A stretch of DNA of 53,077 nucleotides, taken from the NCBI RefSeq assembly GCF_012911015.1, contig NZ_WVVV01000021.1, positions 1 through 53,077 on the forward strand, read 5' to 3'. How positions within the stretch are numbered: the stretch's first letter is position 1; every line of letters starts with the position of its first letter. Source of the stretch: Chelativorans sp. ZYF759 (GTDB lineage Bacteria > Pseudomonadota > Alphaproteobacteria > Rhizobiales > Rhizobiaceae). The position numbers were made by a program, and so were the translations under genes. Shown one piece after another: positions 24,373-32,547 of the stretch. A model generated the notes under the pieces. That model did no database searches. It was not told the origin of the DNA and saw nothing but the letters and a program-made list of their open reading frames with translations.

Positions 24373-24714
24373 CTATCCCGCCCTTGCCGGACGCCAGGAA
24401 TATTGCGGGTTGCGCCAGTCGATTCCGTCGAGCAAACACGCCAACTGAGCGCTCGTCAGCGAGACCGTGCCGTCCTTCGCCTGAGGCCAGATGAAGCGGC
24501 CCTTCTCAAGCCGCTTGGCGTAGAGCGACATACCGATCCCGTCATGCCAGATGATCTTCACCAGCGATCCCGCGCGACCACGGAAAAGGTACAGATCACC
24601 GCCATGAGGATCGCGCTTCAGCTGCTCCTGCACCAGCAAGGCCAAGCCTTGCATGCCCTTCCGCATGTCGGTGTGGCCCATCGACAGCCACACTCGCGCG
24701 CCCGGCGGGATCAT
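24373..24714 (-). CDS. tnpB: IS66 accessory protein TnpB
   Basis: 113 residues. The start codon overlaps the tnpA stop (ATGA at 24711-24714). The signature motifs are WLSMGHTDMRKGMQGLALLV, LYLFRGRAGSLVKIIWHDG and KRLEKGRFIWP. This small protein is needed for IS66 transposition together with TnpA; it is unrelated to the IS605 TnpB nuclease. Confidence 0.92.
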   Translation of the reverse strand: MIPPGARVWLSMGHTDMRKGMQGLALLVQEQLKRDPHGGDLYLFRGRAGSLVKIIWHDGIGMSLYAKRLEKGRFIWPQAKDGTVSLTSAQLACLLDGIDWRNPQYSWRPARAG

Positions 24715-25055
24715 CGCAGCGCCTTCAACACCGCCGTGGCCAGCGCAGGAGGTGCGCAGGCGGTGATGCTCACCCGGCCTCCTCTTGCCAAGTCCACGAC
24801 AATTGCGGGCCGTTCCTCCCCTGGCCGGCATCCACCTTCATCGGTGATCACCGCCTCGGCAAAGCCCGGTTCCGGCTCCGGTCGGCAGAACTTGCGGCGC
24901 CACGTGTAGATCAGCGCCGTCCAAACGTCATGCCGACGCGCCACATGCGTTACGCAGGCTCCGGGCGAAAAGGCCTCCTGCAGAATCCGCAGCCGCTCAT
25001 CGTCGCTCCACCGCCGCCGTCGTTCCGGCCCCGTCAAGAGGGTCACCTGGCCCAT
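24711..25055 (-). CDS. tnpA: IS66 accessory protein TnpA
   Basis: 114 residues from ATG 25055, preceded by AGGAG six bases upstream. The N-terminal HTH (RRRRWSDDERLRILQEAFSP, then VARRHDVWTALIYTWRRKF) is that of IS66 OrfA/IS3-OrfA-like DNA-binding proteins. The C-terminal part (IVVDLARGGRVSI) is short and variable. It is the first gene of the IS66 operon, translationally coupled to tnpB. Confidence 0.9.
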   Translation of the reverse strand: MGQVTLLTGPERRRRWSDDERLRILQEAFSPGACVTHVARRHDVWTALIYTWRRKFCRPEPEPGFAEAVITDEGGCRPGEERPAIVVDLARGGRVSITACAPPALATAVLKALR

Positions 25056-25140
25056 CAACCGCTCCTAAGTGTGCTCTTAAGAGCGCACTTAAGACCGATC
25101 GCTCACCGCCCCGACAAGGCGTGACACGCCGGAGGGATAC

Positions 25141-25280
25141 CTATCGTCCGTCTGGTCGGAGCCCTGCTGCTGGAGCAGAACGACGAATGGGCCGTCCAGA
25201 GAGCCCGCTACGTGACACTAGAAAGCAATGGCCAATTGAGCGATGATCCGCTCATCAGCTTGCCCGCAGTGGCGCGCTGA
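25141..25280 (+). pseudogene. IS256-family transposase fragment, right of IS66
   Basis: After the duplicated CTATCGTC the frame reads RLVGALLLEQNDEWAVQRAR and ends SDDPLISLPAVAR-stop. This is the extreme C-terminus of the IS256 transposase whose preceding part lies at 22212-22421. Downstream, the ACACCACGCAGTGGGACGC-like stretch (25327-25344) resembles the right terminal repeat of rhizobial IS256 elements (ISRm3 type). Confidence 0.85.
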
Positions 25281-25354
25281 TCAGCCCGGCCAGGCCGGAG
25301 AGCTCGGCGACCAGTGCCGCCAGCTACACCACGCAGTGGGACGCATCGAACGGT

Positions 25355-25430
25355 TTGGTTTAGATCCCGACATCGAGGACCTGATTTAGGCCACCGAGGC
25401 GCGCTAGAATCCTTTTCAGCGGGACGAAAC
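25355..25430 (+). repeat. Direct repeat, left copy flanking the catabolic island
   Basis: From GATCCCGAC through ATCGAGGACCTGAT, AGGCCAC, GCTAGA and TTCAGC this sequence matches 50325-50400 in the same orientation with a few substitutions and one 1-bp gap. Both copies end a short open frame with TAG after IEDL, so they may be the tail of the same lost gene. The copy sits directly after the IS256 right end. Confidence 0.6.
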
Positions 25431-25702
25431 CCTCGCACGTTCGCACCGCCTACAAATACATTCGGAGAACCGCCCGGTCCGAGGATCTTTATTTTCACCG
25501 TGGGCGGTGGCCGCAGCGCAGTCGGTGCAGACAGCGCGTGACAAGTAGAAGCCTGTCACGCCCCTTGTCGTACTATGAACTTCTGGGGAATTTGTACCGG
25601 CCGCTGTTACGCTGTGACAGGTTTTCGCCCGATCGCCTTACATGTGACCAACGGTGACTCCTGTTGGTAGACGCGGTTGACCCTCGATTCTGCAGTTCGC
25701 TG
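25431..25702. other. Gene-free stretch downstream of the GntR gene
   Basis: No credible gene. It contains an 8-bp inverted repeat GCGTGACA (25536-25543) / TGTCACGC (25554-25561) without a T run. This could be the end of the minus-strand GntR transcript, but the evidence is weak. Confidence 0.4.
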
Positions 25703-26377
25703 TCAGTTTGCACCAACGGAATAGATGAGAAGCAAACGTGTCTCGAGCGCGCGCGCGATATGCATACGCGCGGCTTTCTCCGCTGCGTCTGGATCTCGTG
25801 CAGCGATCGCGTCAAGAATAACTCCATGCTCCTCGGCTGCGGACCTACTCCGGCTCTTAACCGCAAACGTAGTGTCAGGTAGAAGTGCGAGGGCATCGTT
25901 GAGGTCGTCAAGCATGCGCTTCTGGTACCGATTGCGAGCGGCCTCATAGATCGCGTCGTGGAAGGCGATATTGAGACGCGCGAAGCCAACAGGGTCGCCC
26001 TTAAAGTCCACGAATTGCGCATGCACATGGCGCAGCGCGGTAATGTCAGCAGCGGTCGCGTTCTCTGCTGCGAAGCGAGCGGCCGCCCCCTCGAGAATCT
26101 CGCGCATCGCGTAGACCTCCATCACCTGAGAGCGCGACAGCACCGTAACCGCGAGCCCGCCGCCGGCGCTTTCCACCATGCCTCGGATCTGGAGCCGCCC
26201 CAGCGCTTCTCGTACCGGAGTGCGGCTGACCCCGAGCGAGGCGGCGAGTTCCTCCTCGCGCACGCGCATGCCAGCCATTAGTTCGCCGGAGCGGATGCGT
26301 CTGCGCAGTGCCTCGTAGACTTGCTCGCTCCGCGATGTGGCCGATGAAGGCAGGTGTTTCGGGATCGGGTCAGCCAT
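25703..26377 (-). CDS. GntR-family regulator, FCD (FadR/VanR) subtype
   Basis: 224 residues from the ATG at 26377. The winged HTH is at residues ~10-75: QVYEALRRRIRSGELMAGMR, LAASLGVSRTPVREALGRLQ and the wing GMVESAGGGLAVTV. The FCD effector domain follows with YAMREILEGAAARFAAENA, RLNIAFHDAIYEAARN (the D/H metal ligands) and EEHGVILDAIAARDPDAAEKA (H ligands). Such regulators bind carboxylate ligands and usually repress. The gene faces the tcuA-like gene across a 120-bp region with GTATGCA repeats, its probable operator. It is therefore the likely local regulator of tcuAB. Confidence 0.85.
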   Translation of the reverse strand: MADPIPKHLPSSATSRSEQVYEALRRRIRSGELMAGMRVREEELAASLGVSRTPVREALGRLQIRGMVESAGGGLAVTVLSRSQVMEVYAMREILEGAAARFAAENATAADITALRHVHAQFVDFKGDPVGFARLNIAFHDAIYEAARNRYQKRMLDDLNDALALLPDTTFAVKSRSRSAAEEHGVILDAIAARDPDAAEKAARMHIARALETRLLLIYSVGAN

Positions 26378-26434
26378 TACAAAATCCTCAATGCGTAACG
26401 GCAGCAAACCACAGACCCACTCGCAAATCCAACC

Positions 26435-26484
26435 GTATGCACTTGTATGCAAAAATGGTCGGGTGTATGGGTGCTTCATATGCA
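26435..26484. promoter_or_regulatory. Putative GntR operator and divergent promoter
   Basis: GTATGCA occurs at 26435-26441 and 26445-26451, and CATATGCA at 26477-26484, all between the divergent GntR and tcuA-like genes. The second copy lies in TTGTATGCAA (26443-26452), a near-palindrome of the kind bound by FCD-type GntR proteins. None of the TTTCATATTGTGAAA-type sites found elsewhere in the island is present here. Confidence 0.5.
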
Positions 26485-26497
26485 GGCGGATTGACGA

Positions 26498-27877
26498 ATG
26501 GGCGAAACCTGGGACGTACTCGTGGCAGGCGGTGGCAATGCCGCCCTGTGCGCAGCGATCGCGGCACGCCGAGCCGGCGCCCGCGTGCTTGTCGTCGAGG
26601 CGGCGCCGAAATTCTATCGAGGCGGTAACACGCGCCACACGCGCAACATGCGCTGCGCGCACGAGACAGCCACCGAGCATCTGACCGGTCCCTATACCGA
26701 GGATGAGTTTTGGGACGACCTCCTGCGCGTCACGCAGGGGCAGACTGACGAGGATTTGGCCAGGTACATGATCGCTAAGTCGAGCCACATGCTTGGCTGG
26801 ATCGGCGAGCAAGGCGTCCGCTTCCAGCCGTCTCTGGGCGGGACGCTCAGCCTCGGGCGCACCAATTCCTTTTTCTTGGGCGGCGGCCGCGCCATGCTCA
26901 ACGCGCTCTATCTGACCGCCGAGAAGCTTGGCGTCGAGGTCAGGTACGATACGCCCATCACGGCCCTGGAGATCGACAACGGCCGCTTCCGCGCCGCGAT
27001 CCTGAACGGCACGACTCGCATCGAGGCACGCAGCTTTGTCGCCGCCGCCGGCGGCTTCGAGGCTAATCTGGAGTGGCTCAAGGAGAGCTGGGGCGATCGT
27101 GCTGAGAACTTCCTCATCCGCGGCACACCCTACAATCGTGGCGACGTCTTACGCATGCTGATCGACGCCGGGGTCGAGCCGGTCGGCGACCCGACGCAGT
27201 GCCACGCCGTCGCCATCGACGCCCGCGCTCCAAAGTTCGACGGGGGCATCATCACGCGTCTCGACTGCGTGGTATTCGGCATCGTGGTGAACAGTGAAGC
27301 CAGGCGCTTCTATGACGAGGGCGAGGATTTCTGGCCCAAGCGCTATGCGATTTGGGGCCGGCTGGTCGCCGACCAGCCCGACCAGATCGCCTACATCCTA
27401 TTTGATGCCAAGTCGCTGAAGATGTTCATGCCGTCGCTCTATCCGCCGGTCACCGCGGGCAGCATCGCTGAGCTCGCTGGCAAGCTCGGCCTCGATGCAG
27501 CCCGCCTAGAGGCGACCGTCGGCGACTTCAACGGCGCAGTACGATCCGGCAGCTTCGATCACACAGTGCTCGACGATTGCCGCACGGAAGGACTTAACCC
27601 ACCGAAGACCCACTGGGCGCGGCGGATCGACGAGGCACCGTTTTACGCCTATCCGGTGCGCCCGGGCATTACTTTCACCTATCTGGGAACACGAGTCGAC
27701 CGCCACGCGCGCGTGCGCATGGCCAATGTGGGCCCGTCCGAGAACATGTTCGCGGCCGGCGAGATCATGGCCGGCAACGTGCTGGGGCGCGGCTACGCGG
27801 CCGGCATCGGGATGACCATTGGCGGCGTCTTTGGGCGCATCGCCGGAGAGGAAGCGGCACGACATGCAGTTGGCTGA
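26498..27877 (+). CDS. tcuA: TcuA-like FAD-dependent (tricarballylate-type) dehydrogenase
   Basis: 459 residues from ATG 26498, with GGCGGA just upstream. The Rossmann FAD site is DVLVAGGGNAALCAAIAARR (residues 6-25), with GGNTRHTRNMR after it, the typical TcuA signature. The C-terminal part has the fumarate-reductase/succinate-dehydrogenase flavoprotein arrangement: FFLGGGRAMLNAL, AAGGFEAN, and the final MFAAGEIMAGNVLGRGYAAG flavin-binding segment. Known TcuA oxidises tricarballylate to cis-aconitate and passes electrons to TcuB. Here it overlaps tcuB by 14 bp. The other members of the island suggest that its substrate may be a different carboxylate; the identity is not shown by sequence alone. 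Confidence 0.88.
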   Translation: MGETWDVLVAGGGNAALCAAIAARRAGARVLVVEAAPKFYRGGNTRHTRNMRCAHETATEHLTGPYTEDEFWDDLLRVTQGQTDEDLARYMIAKSSHMLGWIGEQGVRFQPSLGGTLSLGRTNSFFLGGGRAMLNALYLTAEKLGVEVRYDTPITALEIDNGRFRAAILNGTTRIEARSFVAAAGGFEANLEWLKESWGDRAENFLIRGTPYNRGDVLRMLIDAGVEPVGDPTQCHAVAIDARAPKFDGGIITRLDCVVFGIVVNSEARRFYDEGEDFWPKRYAIWGRLVADQPDQIAYILFDAKSLKMFMPSLYPPVTAGSIAELAGKLGLDAARLEATVGDFNGAVRSGSFDHTVLDDCRTEGLNPPKTHWARRIDEAPFYAYPVRPGITFTYLGTRVDRHARVRMANVGPSENMFAAGEIMAGNVLGRGYAAGIGMTIGGVFGRIAGEEAARHAVG

Positions 27878-28982
27878 CCATCACGCCGAAGCAGAACGGC
27901 TCATGACCATCTGCAATGCCTGCCGTTATTGCGAAGGCCTGTGCGCGGTCTTCCCGGCCATGGAGATGCGCCGCTCCTTCGGCGCCGGTGATCTCGACTA
28001 CTTGGCCAATCTCTGCCATGGCTGCGGCGCCTGCTATGTGGACTGCCAGTTCTCGCCGCCGCACGAATTCGAGGTCAACGTGCCGCGCACGCTGGCGACT
28101 GTTCGCGCGCGGTCCTATCGCGACCACGCCTGGCCCGGCTTCTTGCGCTCGCTCTTCGATCACAACGGACTTGCCATTTCGCTGGCGGCAGCACTCGGCG
28201 TCGCCGGGTTCATCCTCGGTTTCGTCTCGTGGCACCAGCCTGCGGTGCTGGTCGAGGCGCATCGCGATCCGTCCTCCTTTTATGCCCTGATGCCGCATGA
28301 GGCGATGGTGACGCTGTTCGGCACAGCGTTCCTGCTCGCACTGGTGGCGCTGGCCATGGGGTTTCGCAGCTTCTGGCGTGCCGCGCGCGAGCAGATCCCG
28401 GAGCCGGCCGGAGGCGGCTCGCTCTTGCAGGCGCTGCGCGACGCCGGCACGCTGCGCTACCTCGACGGCGGCGGCGTCGGCTGCTACAACGAGGATGAGA
28501 GGCCGACGGACAACCGACGCTTCTACCACCACCTGACCTTCTATGGCTTCCTGCTTTGCTTCGCGGCGACCACCAGCGCCACGCTCATGCACTACCTGTT
28601 AGACATGCCGGCGCCCTATGCCTGGTACATGCCGCCCAAGGTGCTCGGCACGCTCGGCGGGCTGGGCCTGATCGTCGGTCCGGTCGGTCTGTTTCTTGCT
28701 CGGATTAGGCGCGACCCGGAGTTGAACGACGCCGACTGCAGCGGCATAGATACGGCCTTCATAGGCATGCTATTCGGCACCGGCCTGACCGGGATACTGC
28801 TGATGCTGCTGCGCCAGACGCCTGCAATGGGCATCATGCTGGCGCTGCATCTTGGCTTCGTATTGGCCCTGTTCGTGACCATGCCCTACAGCAAATTCGT
28901 GCACGGCATCTACCGCTACGCAGCCCTGGTGCTCTACGCGCTTGAGCGGCGTCGTCTCGGCTCTAAGGCGGACCGCTCCTGA
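27864..28982 (+). CDS. tcuB: TcuB-like Fe-S/membrane electron acceptor
   Basis: 372 residues from ATG 27864, within the end of tcuA. The N-terminal part has two cysteine clusters, CNACRYCEGLCAVFP and CHGCGACYVDCQFSPPHE, that bind 4Fe-4S clusters. The C-terminal ~250 residues have about six membrane helices with conserved histidines (FYHHLTFYGF, LMHYLLD, LALHLGF, HGIYRYAAL), likely haem ligands. TcuB reoxidises the FADH2 of TcuA and hands electrons to the quinone pool. Full length and motifs are normal for the family. The next gene on the minus strand converges 6 bp away. Confidence 0.9.
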   Translation: MQLADHHAEAERLMTICNACRYCEGLCAVFPAMEMRRSFGAGDLDYLANLCHGCGACYVDCQFSPPHEFEVNVPRTLATVRARSYRDHAWPGFLRSLFDHNGLAISLAAALGVAGFILGFVSWHQPAVLVEAHRDPSSFYALMPHEAMVTLFGTAFLLALVALAMGFRSFWRAAREQIPEPAGGGSLLQALRDAGTLRYLDGGGVGCYNEDERPTDNRRFYHHLTFYGFLLCFAATTSATLMHYLLDMPAPYAWYMPPKVLGTLGGLGLIVGPVGLFLARIRRDPELNDADCSGIDTAFIGMLFGTGLTGILLMLLRQTPAMGIMLALHLGFVLALFVTMPYSKFVHGIYRYAALVLYALERRRLGSKADRS

Positions 28983-28988
28983 CGCAGG

Positions 28989-29816
28989 TCAGCGCTTCGG
29001 CGGCGCGTTCCAGCCAAACCGCGACAACGCGGCATGGCTCGCCAGGATGTCCTCGTCGGGACGGTCCGAGATGATCTCCATAGTGGAGGGACCCTCGAAG
29101 CCAATTCGCTCCAGTGCGTCCCCGATCCGATCGAAAGGGACGACCCCGGTCCCTACTTTCGCATGCGCCCACACCTTCACGCCCGTGTCGGACAAATGGA
29201 CGAAGCGCAATCTTGGCGCCACGACCTCCAGCCCTTGCGCGGGATCCTCGCCGGCAAAGACGGCGTTGGCGACGTCGTAGGTGATGCCGATACGATCATT
29301 GCCGATCAGCGCCAGCCGCTCCATCAAGTGCTCAGCATGGGGCAGGAACGAGTTGGGCACGTTTTCCACCGTGATTTCGATGCCTTCGATCTCGGCGACG
29401 CGGTCTAATTCCAGAAGAGCGTCATCGAACCAGCGGTCGCGATAATGGTCGGGCAGCGGCAGCAGGGGGTGTGTCTTGCCCGGCACCACGACCACCCATG
29501 GCACGTTCCATTCGGCCGCCAGCCTGATCACGGCGATATAATGGTCGAGCGTGTAGCGTCGCATCTCCGGCGCCGGGCTGACCAGGTTAAGGTCGAGCAT
29601 CGGCGGGGCGAGCGACAGGATGCGCATGGCGCGCTCTTCGAGGAGACGACGCACGCGGCGCCGGCCTTCGGTGCCCAGGTCGGACGGCCAAAGATGCGGC
29701 CAGTTCACCATCAGTTCCATGCCGCGATAGCCCATGTCGGCGATGTGGGCGATGGTGTCGTAAGTCGACAGTTTCCATATGTAGGAGTAGCAGTTGACGG
29801 CCAATTCCCGCGTCAT
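28989..29816 (-). CDS. Sugar phosphate isomerase/epimerase family (AP endonuclease 2-like TIM barrel)
   Basis: 275 residues from ATG 29816, preceded by AAGGAG. The TIM barrel starts with AVNCYSYIWKLSTYDTIAHI. Metal ligands of the family are visible as E in ITVENVPNSF, D in GITYDVANAVF, H and D in FVHLSDTG, and E in STMEII. Family members include inosose dehydratase, hydroxypyruvate isomerase and 3-dehydroshikimate dehydratase, so chemistry on a keto sugar, cyclitol or sugar acid is likely. It is the last gene of the minus-strand unit starting with the first ThDP enzyme, and is paralogous to the gene at 39816. Confidence 0.8.
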   Translation of the reverse strand: MTRELAVNCYSYIWKLSTYDTIAHIADMGYRGMELMVNWPHLWPSDLGTEGRRRVRRLLEERAMRILSLAPPMLDLNLVSPAPEMRRYTLDHYIAVIRLAAEWNVPWVVVVPGKTHPLLPLPDHYRDRWFDDALLELDRVAEIEGIEITVENVPNSFLPHAEHLMERLALIGNDRIGITYDVANAVFAGEDPAQGLEVVAPRLRFVHLSDTGVKVWAHAKVGTGVVPFDRIGDALERIGFEGPSTMEIISDRPDEDILASHAALSRFGWNAPPKR

Positions 29817-29834
29817 GTCCTGGCTCCTTCTCAC

Positions 29835-30626
29835 TCAGCGCATCATCTCGACGCCGCCGCACACGCTCAACGCCTGTCCGCTGACCGATGCACCGAAGGG
29901 CGAAGCGAGAAACAGTTGCATGTTGACGATGTCCTCAACGGCGACGGTGCGCCCAAGAGCGACGCGATCCAGAACCTCATCGATGACCGTCTCAGGTTCG
30001 AGACCGTCCTCTATGGCGCGCCGCGCCCAAACGCTGCGGAATCGATCGCCCTCGACATGCCCAGGCAAGATAGCATTGACGCGGATGTTGTCGCGGCCGA
30101 CCTCCATCGCCAGGCTCTTGCTGAAGCCGATGACGCCCCATTTGGCCGCCGCGTAAGGGGTGCGGTTAGGGAAGGCGAGACGGCCCGCAACAGAGCTCAT
30201 GTTGATGATCGAGCCGCCGCCCGACTCGCGCATGGACTTGACCGCTCTGGCGCTGCAATGAAACTGCGATTTGACGTTGACGGCCAACGTCTTCTCGACG
30301 TCCTCCGGCGTAACTTTCTCTATCCCGCAGGCGGGACCGGGCACGCCTGCATTGTTGATCAGGACGTCGATGCCGCCGAGCTTGGTGAGCGCGTCGGCGA
30401 ACATGCGATCGACTGCGGCTTCATCTGCAACATCGGCAATGCTGCCTTCCAGGCTGTCGGTGGCGGCGATGGTGGCGGAGAGGGGCTCGGGCTGGATGTC
30501 GCTGACATAGACGCGCGCGCCGCGTGCCAAGAAGCCTTCGGCCGAGACCTTGCCAATGCCGGAGCCGGCTGCGGTGATGACGACGCGATAGCCGGACAGA
30601 TCGACCGGTAGGAAGCTATTGCTCAT
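29835..30626 (-). CDS. SDR-family NAD(P)-dependent dehydrogenase 1
   Basis: 263 residues. The classical SDR motifs are the nucleotide loop TAAGSGIG (residues ~18-25), NNAG, the catalytic Ser in MSSVAG, and YAAAK. D in VYVSDIQ after beta 2 favours NAD(H). The C-terminus (ALSVCGGVEMMR) has the usual G-G motif. It lies 18 bp upstream of the TIM-barrel gene and 45 bp after the ThDP gene on the same strand, so all three are one operon. It likely oxidises a secondary alcohol of the pathway substrate. Confidence 0.85.
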   Translation of the reverse strand: MSNSFLPVDLSGYRVVITAAGSGIGKVSAEGFLARGARVYVSDIQPEPLSATIAATDSLEGSIADVADEAAVDRMFADALTKLGGIDVLINNAGVPGPACGIEKVTPEDVEKTLAVNVKSQFHCSARAVKSMRESGGGSIINMSSVAGRLAFPNRTPYAAAKWGVIGFSKSLAMEVGRDNIRVNAILPGHVEGDRFRSVWARRAIEDGLEPETVIDEVLDRVALGRTVAVEDIVNMQLFLASPFGASVSGQALSVCGGVEMMR

Positions 30627-30671
30627 GGGGTTCTCCGATGTGGACGGGCGTGCTTGTGACGTGGATTTCCG

Positions 30672-32471
30672 TCAGACGGTCAAGCACATCTGCCGCGCCT
30701 GCATAAGGAAATTTGGTTCCGCGTGCGGGATCGGGGGAAGCGCCCAGCTTCCGGTGCCAACCGGCTTGATGTCGCGATCGACCGGAACTTCAATTAGATA
30801 AGGCACATTGGCCTTCACCGCCGCGGCTATAGCGTCTTCGAGTTGGTCGGCTGCATCGACCTTCGCCGACGCGACGCCGAACGAATCCGCCATCTTGCAG
30901 AAGTCGGGGCTGTAGAGTTCGCCCGTTTTGTCGATGGTGAAGCTCGTCGCCAGTTCGCGCCCGCCGAAGAAGCCAAGCTGTAAGTCGCGGATCGAGCCGT
31001 AGCCGTGGTTGTTCCAAACCACCCAGACCGCCGGAATGTCGTATTCCTTAGCCGTTGCCAGCACGTGCGGCGTCATCAGGAACGAGCCATCCCCCGAAAC
31101 GGAAATGCAGGGCCGGTCCGGCGCAGCCAGCTTGGCGCCCAGAATGCCAGACGTCGCATAGCCCATCGCCGCGAAGCCCCAGCTCTGCAGCAATTGTCGA
31201 GGACGGCGCGTTTCCAGCAGCTGGACGATCCAGTTGTGGTGGACACCCACATCGGAGGCGACGATGGCGTTTTCGGGCAGCGACCGGTTGAGCGCATCTA
31301 CCACGCGCTCGGGTCTAAGAGGTACCTGCTGCGACGATGCGTGCGTAGCCTGGAAGCTGTTCCAAGTCGCGAGCGCTCGGCCGAGCCGCTCGATCCATTC
31401 GCCGCGCGCAGGGGAGATCTCCCCCTGGTGCTCGCGGACTATGTCTTTCAGCATGAACTCCAGCGTCGCCCTGACGTCCCCGAGGATGCCGCGATGGGTG
31501 GGATAGTTCCGGCCGAGTTCCTGCGGGTCGATGTCGACCTGGATGATCCGTGTTGGCGGCACTGAGAACGTGTAGCCGTCCAACCAGGCGCTGGTCGAGC
31601 GGTCGTCGAAGCTGAAGCCGAGCGCTAAAACGACGTCCGCGTTCTTGGTCGCCTCATTAGCCGAATAGGTGCCGTTGCGGCCGATCGTGCCAAAGGCAAG
31701 CTCGTGGCGGTCGTCAATGGCGCCCTTGCCATTTGGGCTGGTGACCACCGGTATACGCAGCCTCTCGGCCAACAGTCGTAATGCATCCGAGGCCTGGGCG
31801 AGAAGTACGCCCTGTCCGGCAACGATGACCGGTCGTTCGGCCGCGCGCAGCTCCGCGACGGCCTTCGCGAGTTGCGCAGGATTGCCGATCGAGCCGCTGC
31901 TGAGTTCCGGATCGGCGCTCGCATGACCATTCTCCGTCGTCTCCACAAACACGTTAAGCGGCACGTCGAGATTAACCGGGCCCGGGCGCCCGCTGGTCAG
32001 TTGCTGAAGGCCCTGCTTGATCGCCAGCGGCACCATGTCAGCGCGCGTCGGCTGGTAGCTCCGCTTGACGTAAGGGCGGATCACCGAGGGAAAGTCCCCC
32101 TGGTTCTGGAAGCCAGTTTCCTGGAACGGGTTGCGGTTGAACTGGCTCGTCGGCACGTTCGCAGTAACGGCCAGAAAGGCCGAAGAATCGGCCATCGCTG
32201 CGGCCAACGAGATCACCAGGTTGCATGAGCCCGGCCCGCAGGAGGTGAATGTCGCCACCGCCTCGTTCTTAATCTTGAAATAGGCATCGGCCATGTAGCC
32301 GGCTGTCTGCTCATGATGAACCGAGATTGTCTTGATTTTGTTAGAGGCCCGATAGGCCGAGTCAAGAAAGCCGACATTGCCGTGTCCGCACACCCCAAAA
32401 ATGTAGGGCATGCCGTAGTCGACGAGTTCGTCGACGATGATGTCGGCGCCGCTGCGTGCCATACCTGCCAC
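30672..32471 (-). CDS. Thiamine diphosphate-dependent enzyme 1 (acetolactate synthase/IolD-like fold)
   Basis: 599 residues. GGAGG seven bases upstream sets the start at GTG 32471 rather than the inner ATG. The N-terminal Pyr domain begins with GADIIVDELVDYGMPYIFG, then GHGNVGFLD, and the activating Glu in HHEQTAGYMADAY. The C-terminal PP domain has the ThDP motif GDGSFLMTP ... WNNHGYGS. The GHGN loop resembles that of IolD (trihydroxycyclohexane-1,2-dione hydrolase) rather than the GYPGG loop of acetolactate synthase. Carboligation, decarboxylation and C-C hydrolysis all remain possible. It is ~50-60% similar by eye to its paralogue at 36176, and an operator-like site lies 60 bp upstream. 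Confidence 0.85.
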   Translation of the reverse strand: MAGMARSGADIIVDELVDYGMPYIFGVCGHGNVGFLDSAYRASNKIKTISVHHEQTAGYMADAYFKIKNEAVATFTSCGPGSCNLVISLAAAMADSSAFLAVTANVPTSQFNRNPFQETGFQNQGDFPSVIRPYVKRSYQPTRADMVPLAIKQGLQQLTSGRPGPVNLDVPLNVFVETTENGHASADPELSSGSIGNPAQLAKAVAELRAAERPVIVAGQGVLLAQASDALRLLAERLRIPVVTSPNGKGAIDDRHELAFGTIGRNGTYSANEATKNADVVLALGFSFDDRSTSAWLDGYTFSVPPTRIIQVDIDPQELGRNYPTHRGILGDVRATLEFMLKDIVREHQGEISPARGEWIERLGRALATWNSFQATHASSQQVPLRPERVVDALNRSLPENAIVASDVGVHHNWIVQLLETRRPRQLLQSWGFAAMGYATSGILGAKLAAPDRPCISVSGDGSFLMTPHVLATAKEYDIPAVWVVWNNHGYGSIRDLQLGFFGGRELATSFTIDKTGELYSPDFCKMADSFGVASAKVDAADQLEDAIAAAVKANVPYLIEVPVDRDIKPVGTGSWALPPIPHAEPNFLMQARQMCLTV

Positions 32472-32530
32472 GTGAAATCCTCCCGATTTTCAACGGGTGG
32501 AAGAGCAGCATGCGACGATGAGAATGTCAA

Positions 32531-32547
32531 TTTCATATTGTAAAATT
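32531..32547. promoter_or_regulatory. Putative IclR operator, site 1 (before ThDP enzyme 1)
   Basis: TTTCATATTGTAAAATT lies between the ABM gene stop and the ThDP gene start, overlapping the ABM stop codon. It matches the island-wide motif TTTCATATTGTGAAA with one substitution in the core palindrome, so the ThDP/SDR/TIM genes probably have their own promoter. Confidence 0.55.

Larger units (their letters stand above)
22422..25140 (-). mobile_element. Complete IS66-family element with 8-bp target duplication
   Basis: The element is 2719 bp. The target duplication CTATCGTC lies at 22414-22421 and 25141-25148. Terminal inverted repeats are GTATCCATTCGGCGTG at the left and GTATCCCTCCGGCGTG (complement of the right end), 14 of 16 identical. 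It carries tnpA, tnpB, tnpC and a small extra gene, all on the minus strand. It splits an IS256-family transposase gene in a way that restores the frame if one duplicate copy is deleted. All genes look intact, so this is the youngest insertion in the cluster. Confidence 0.92.
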
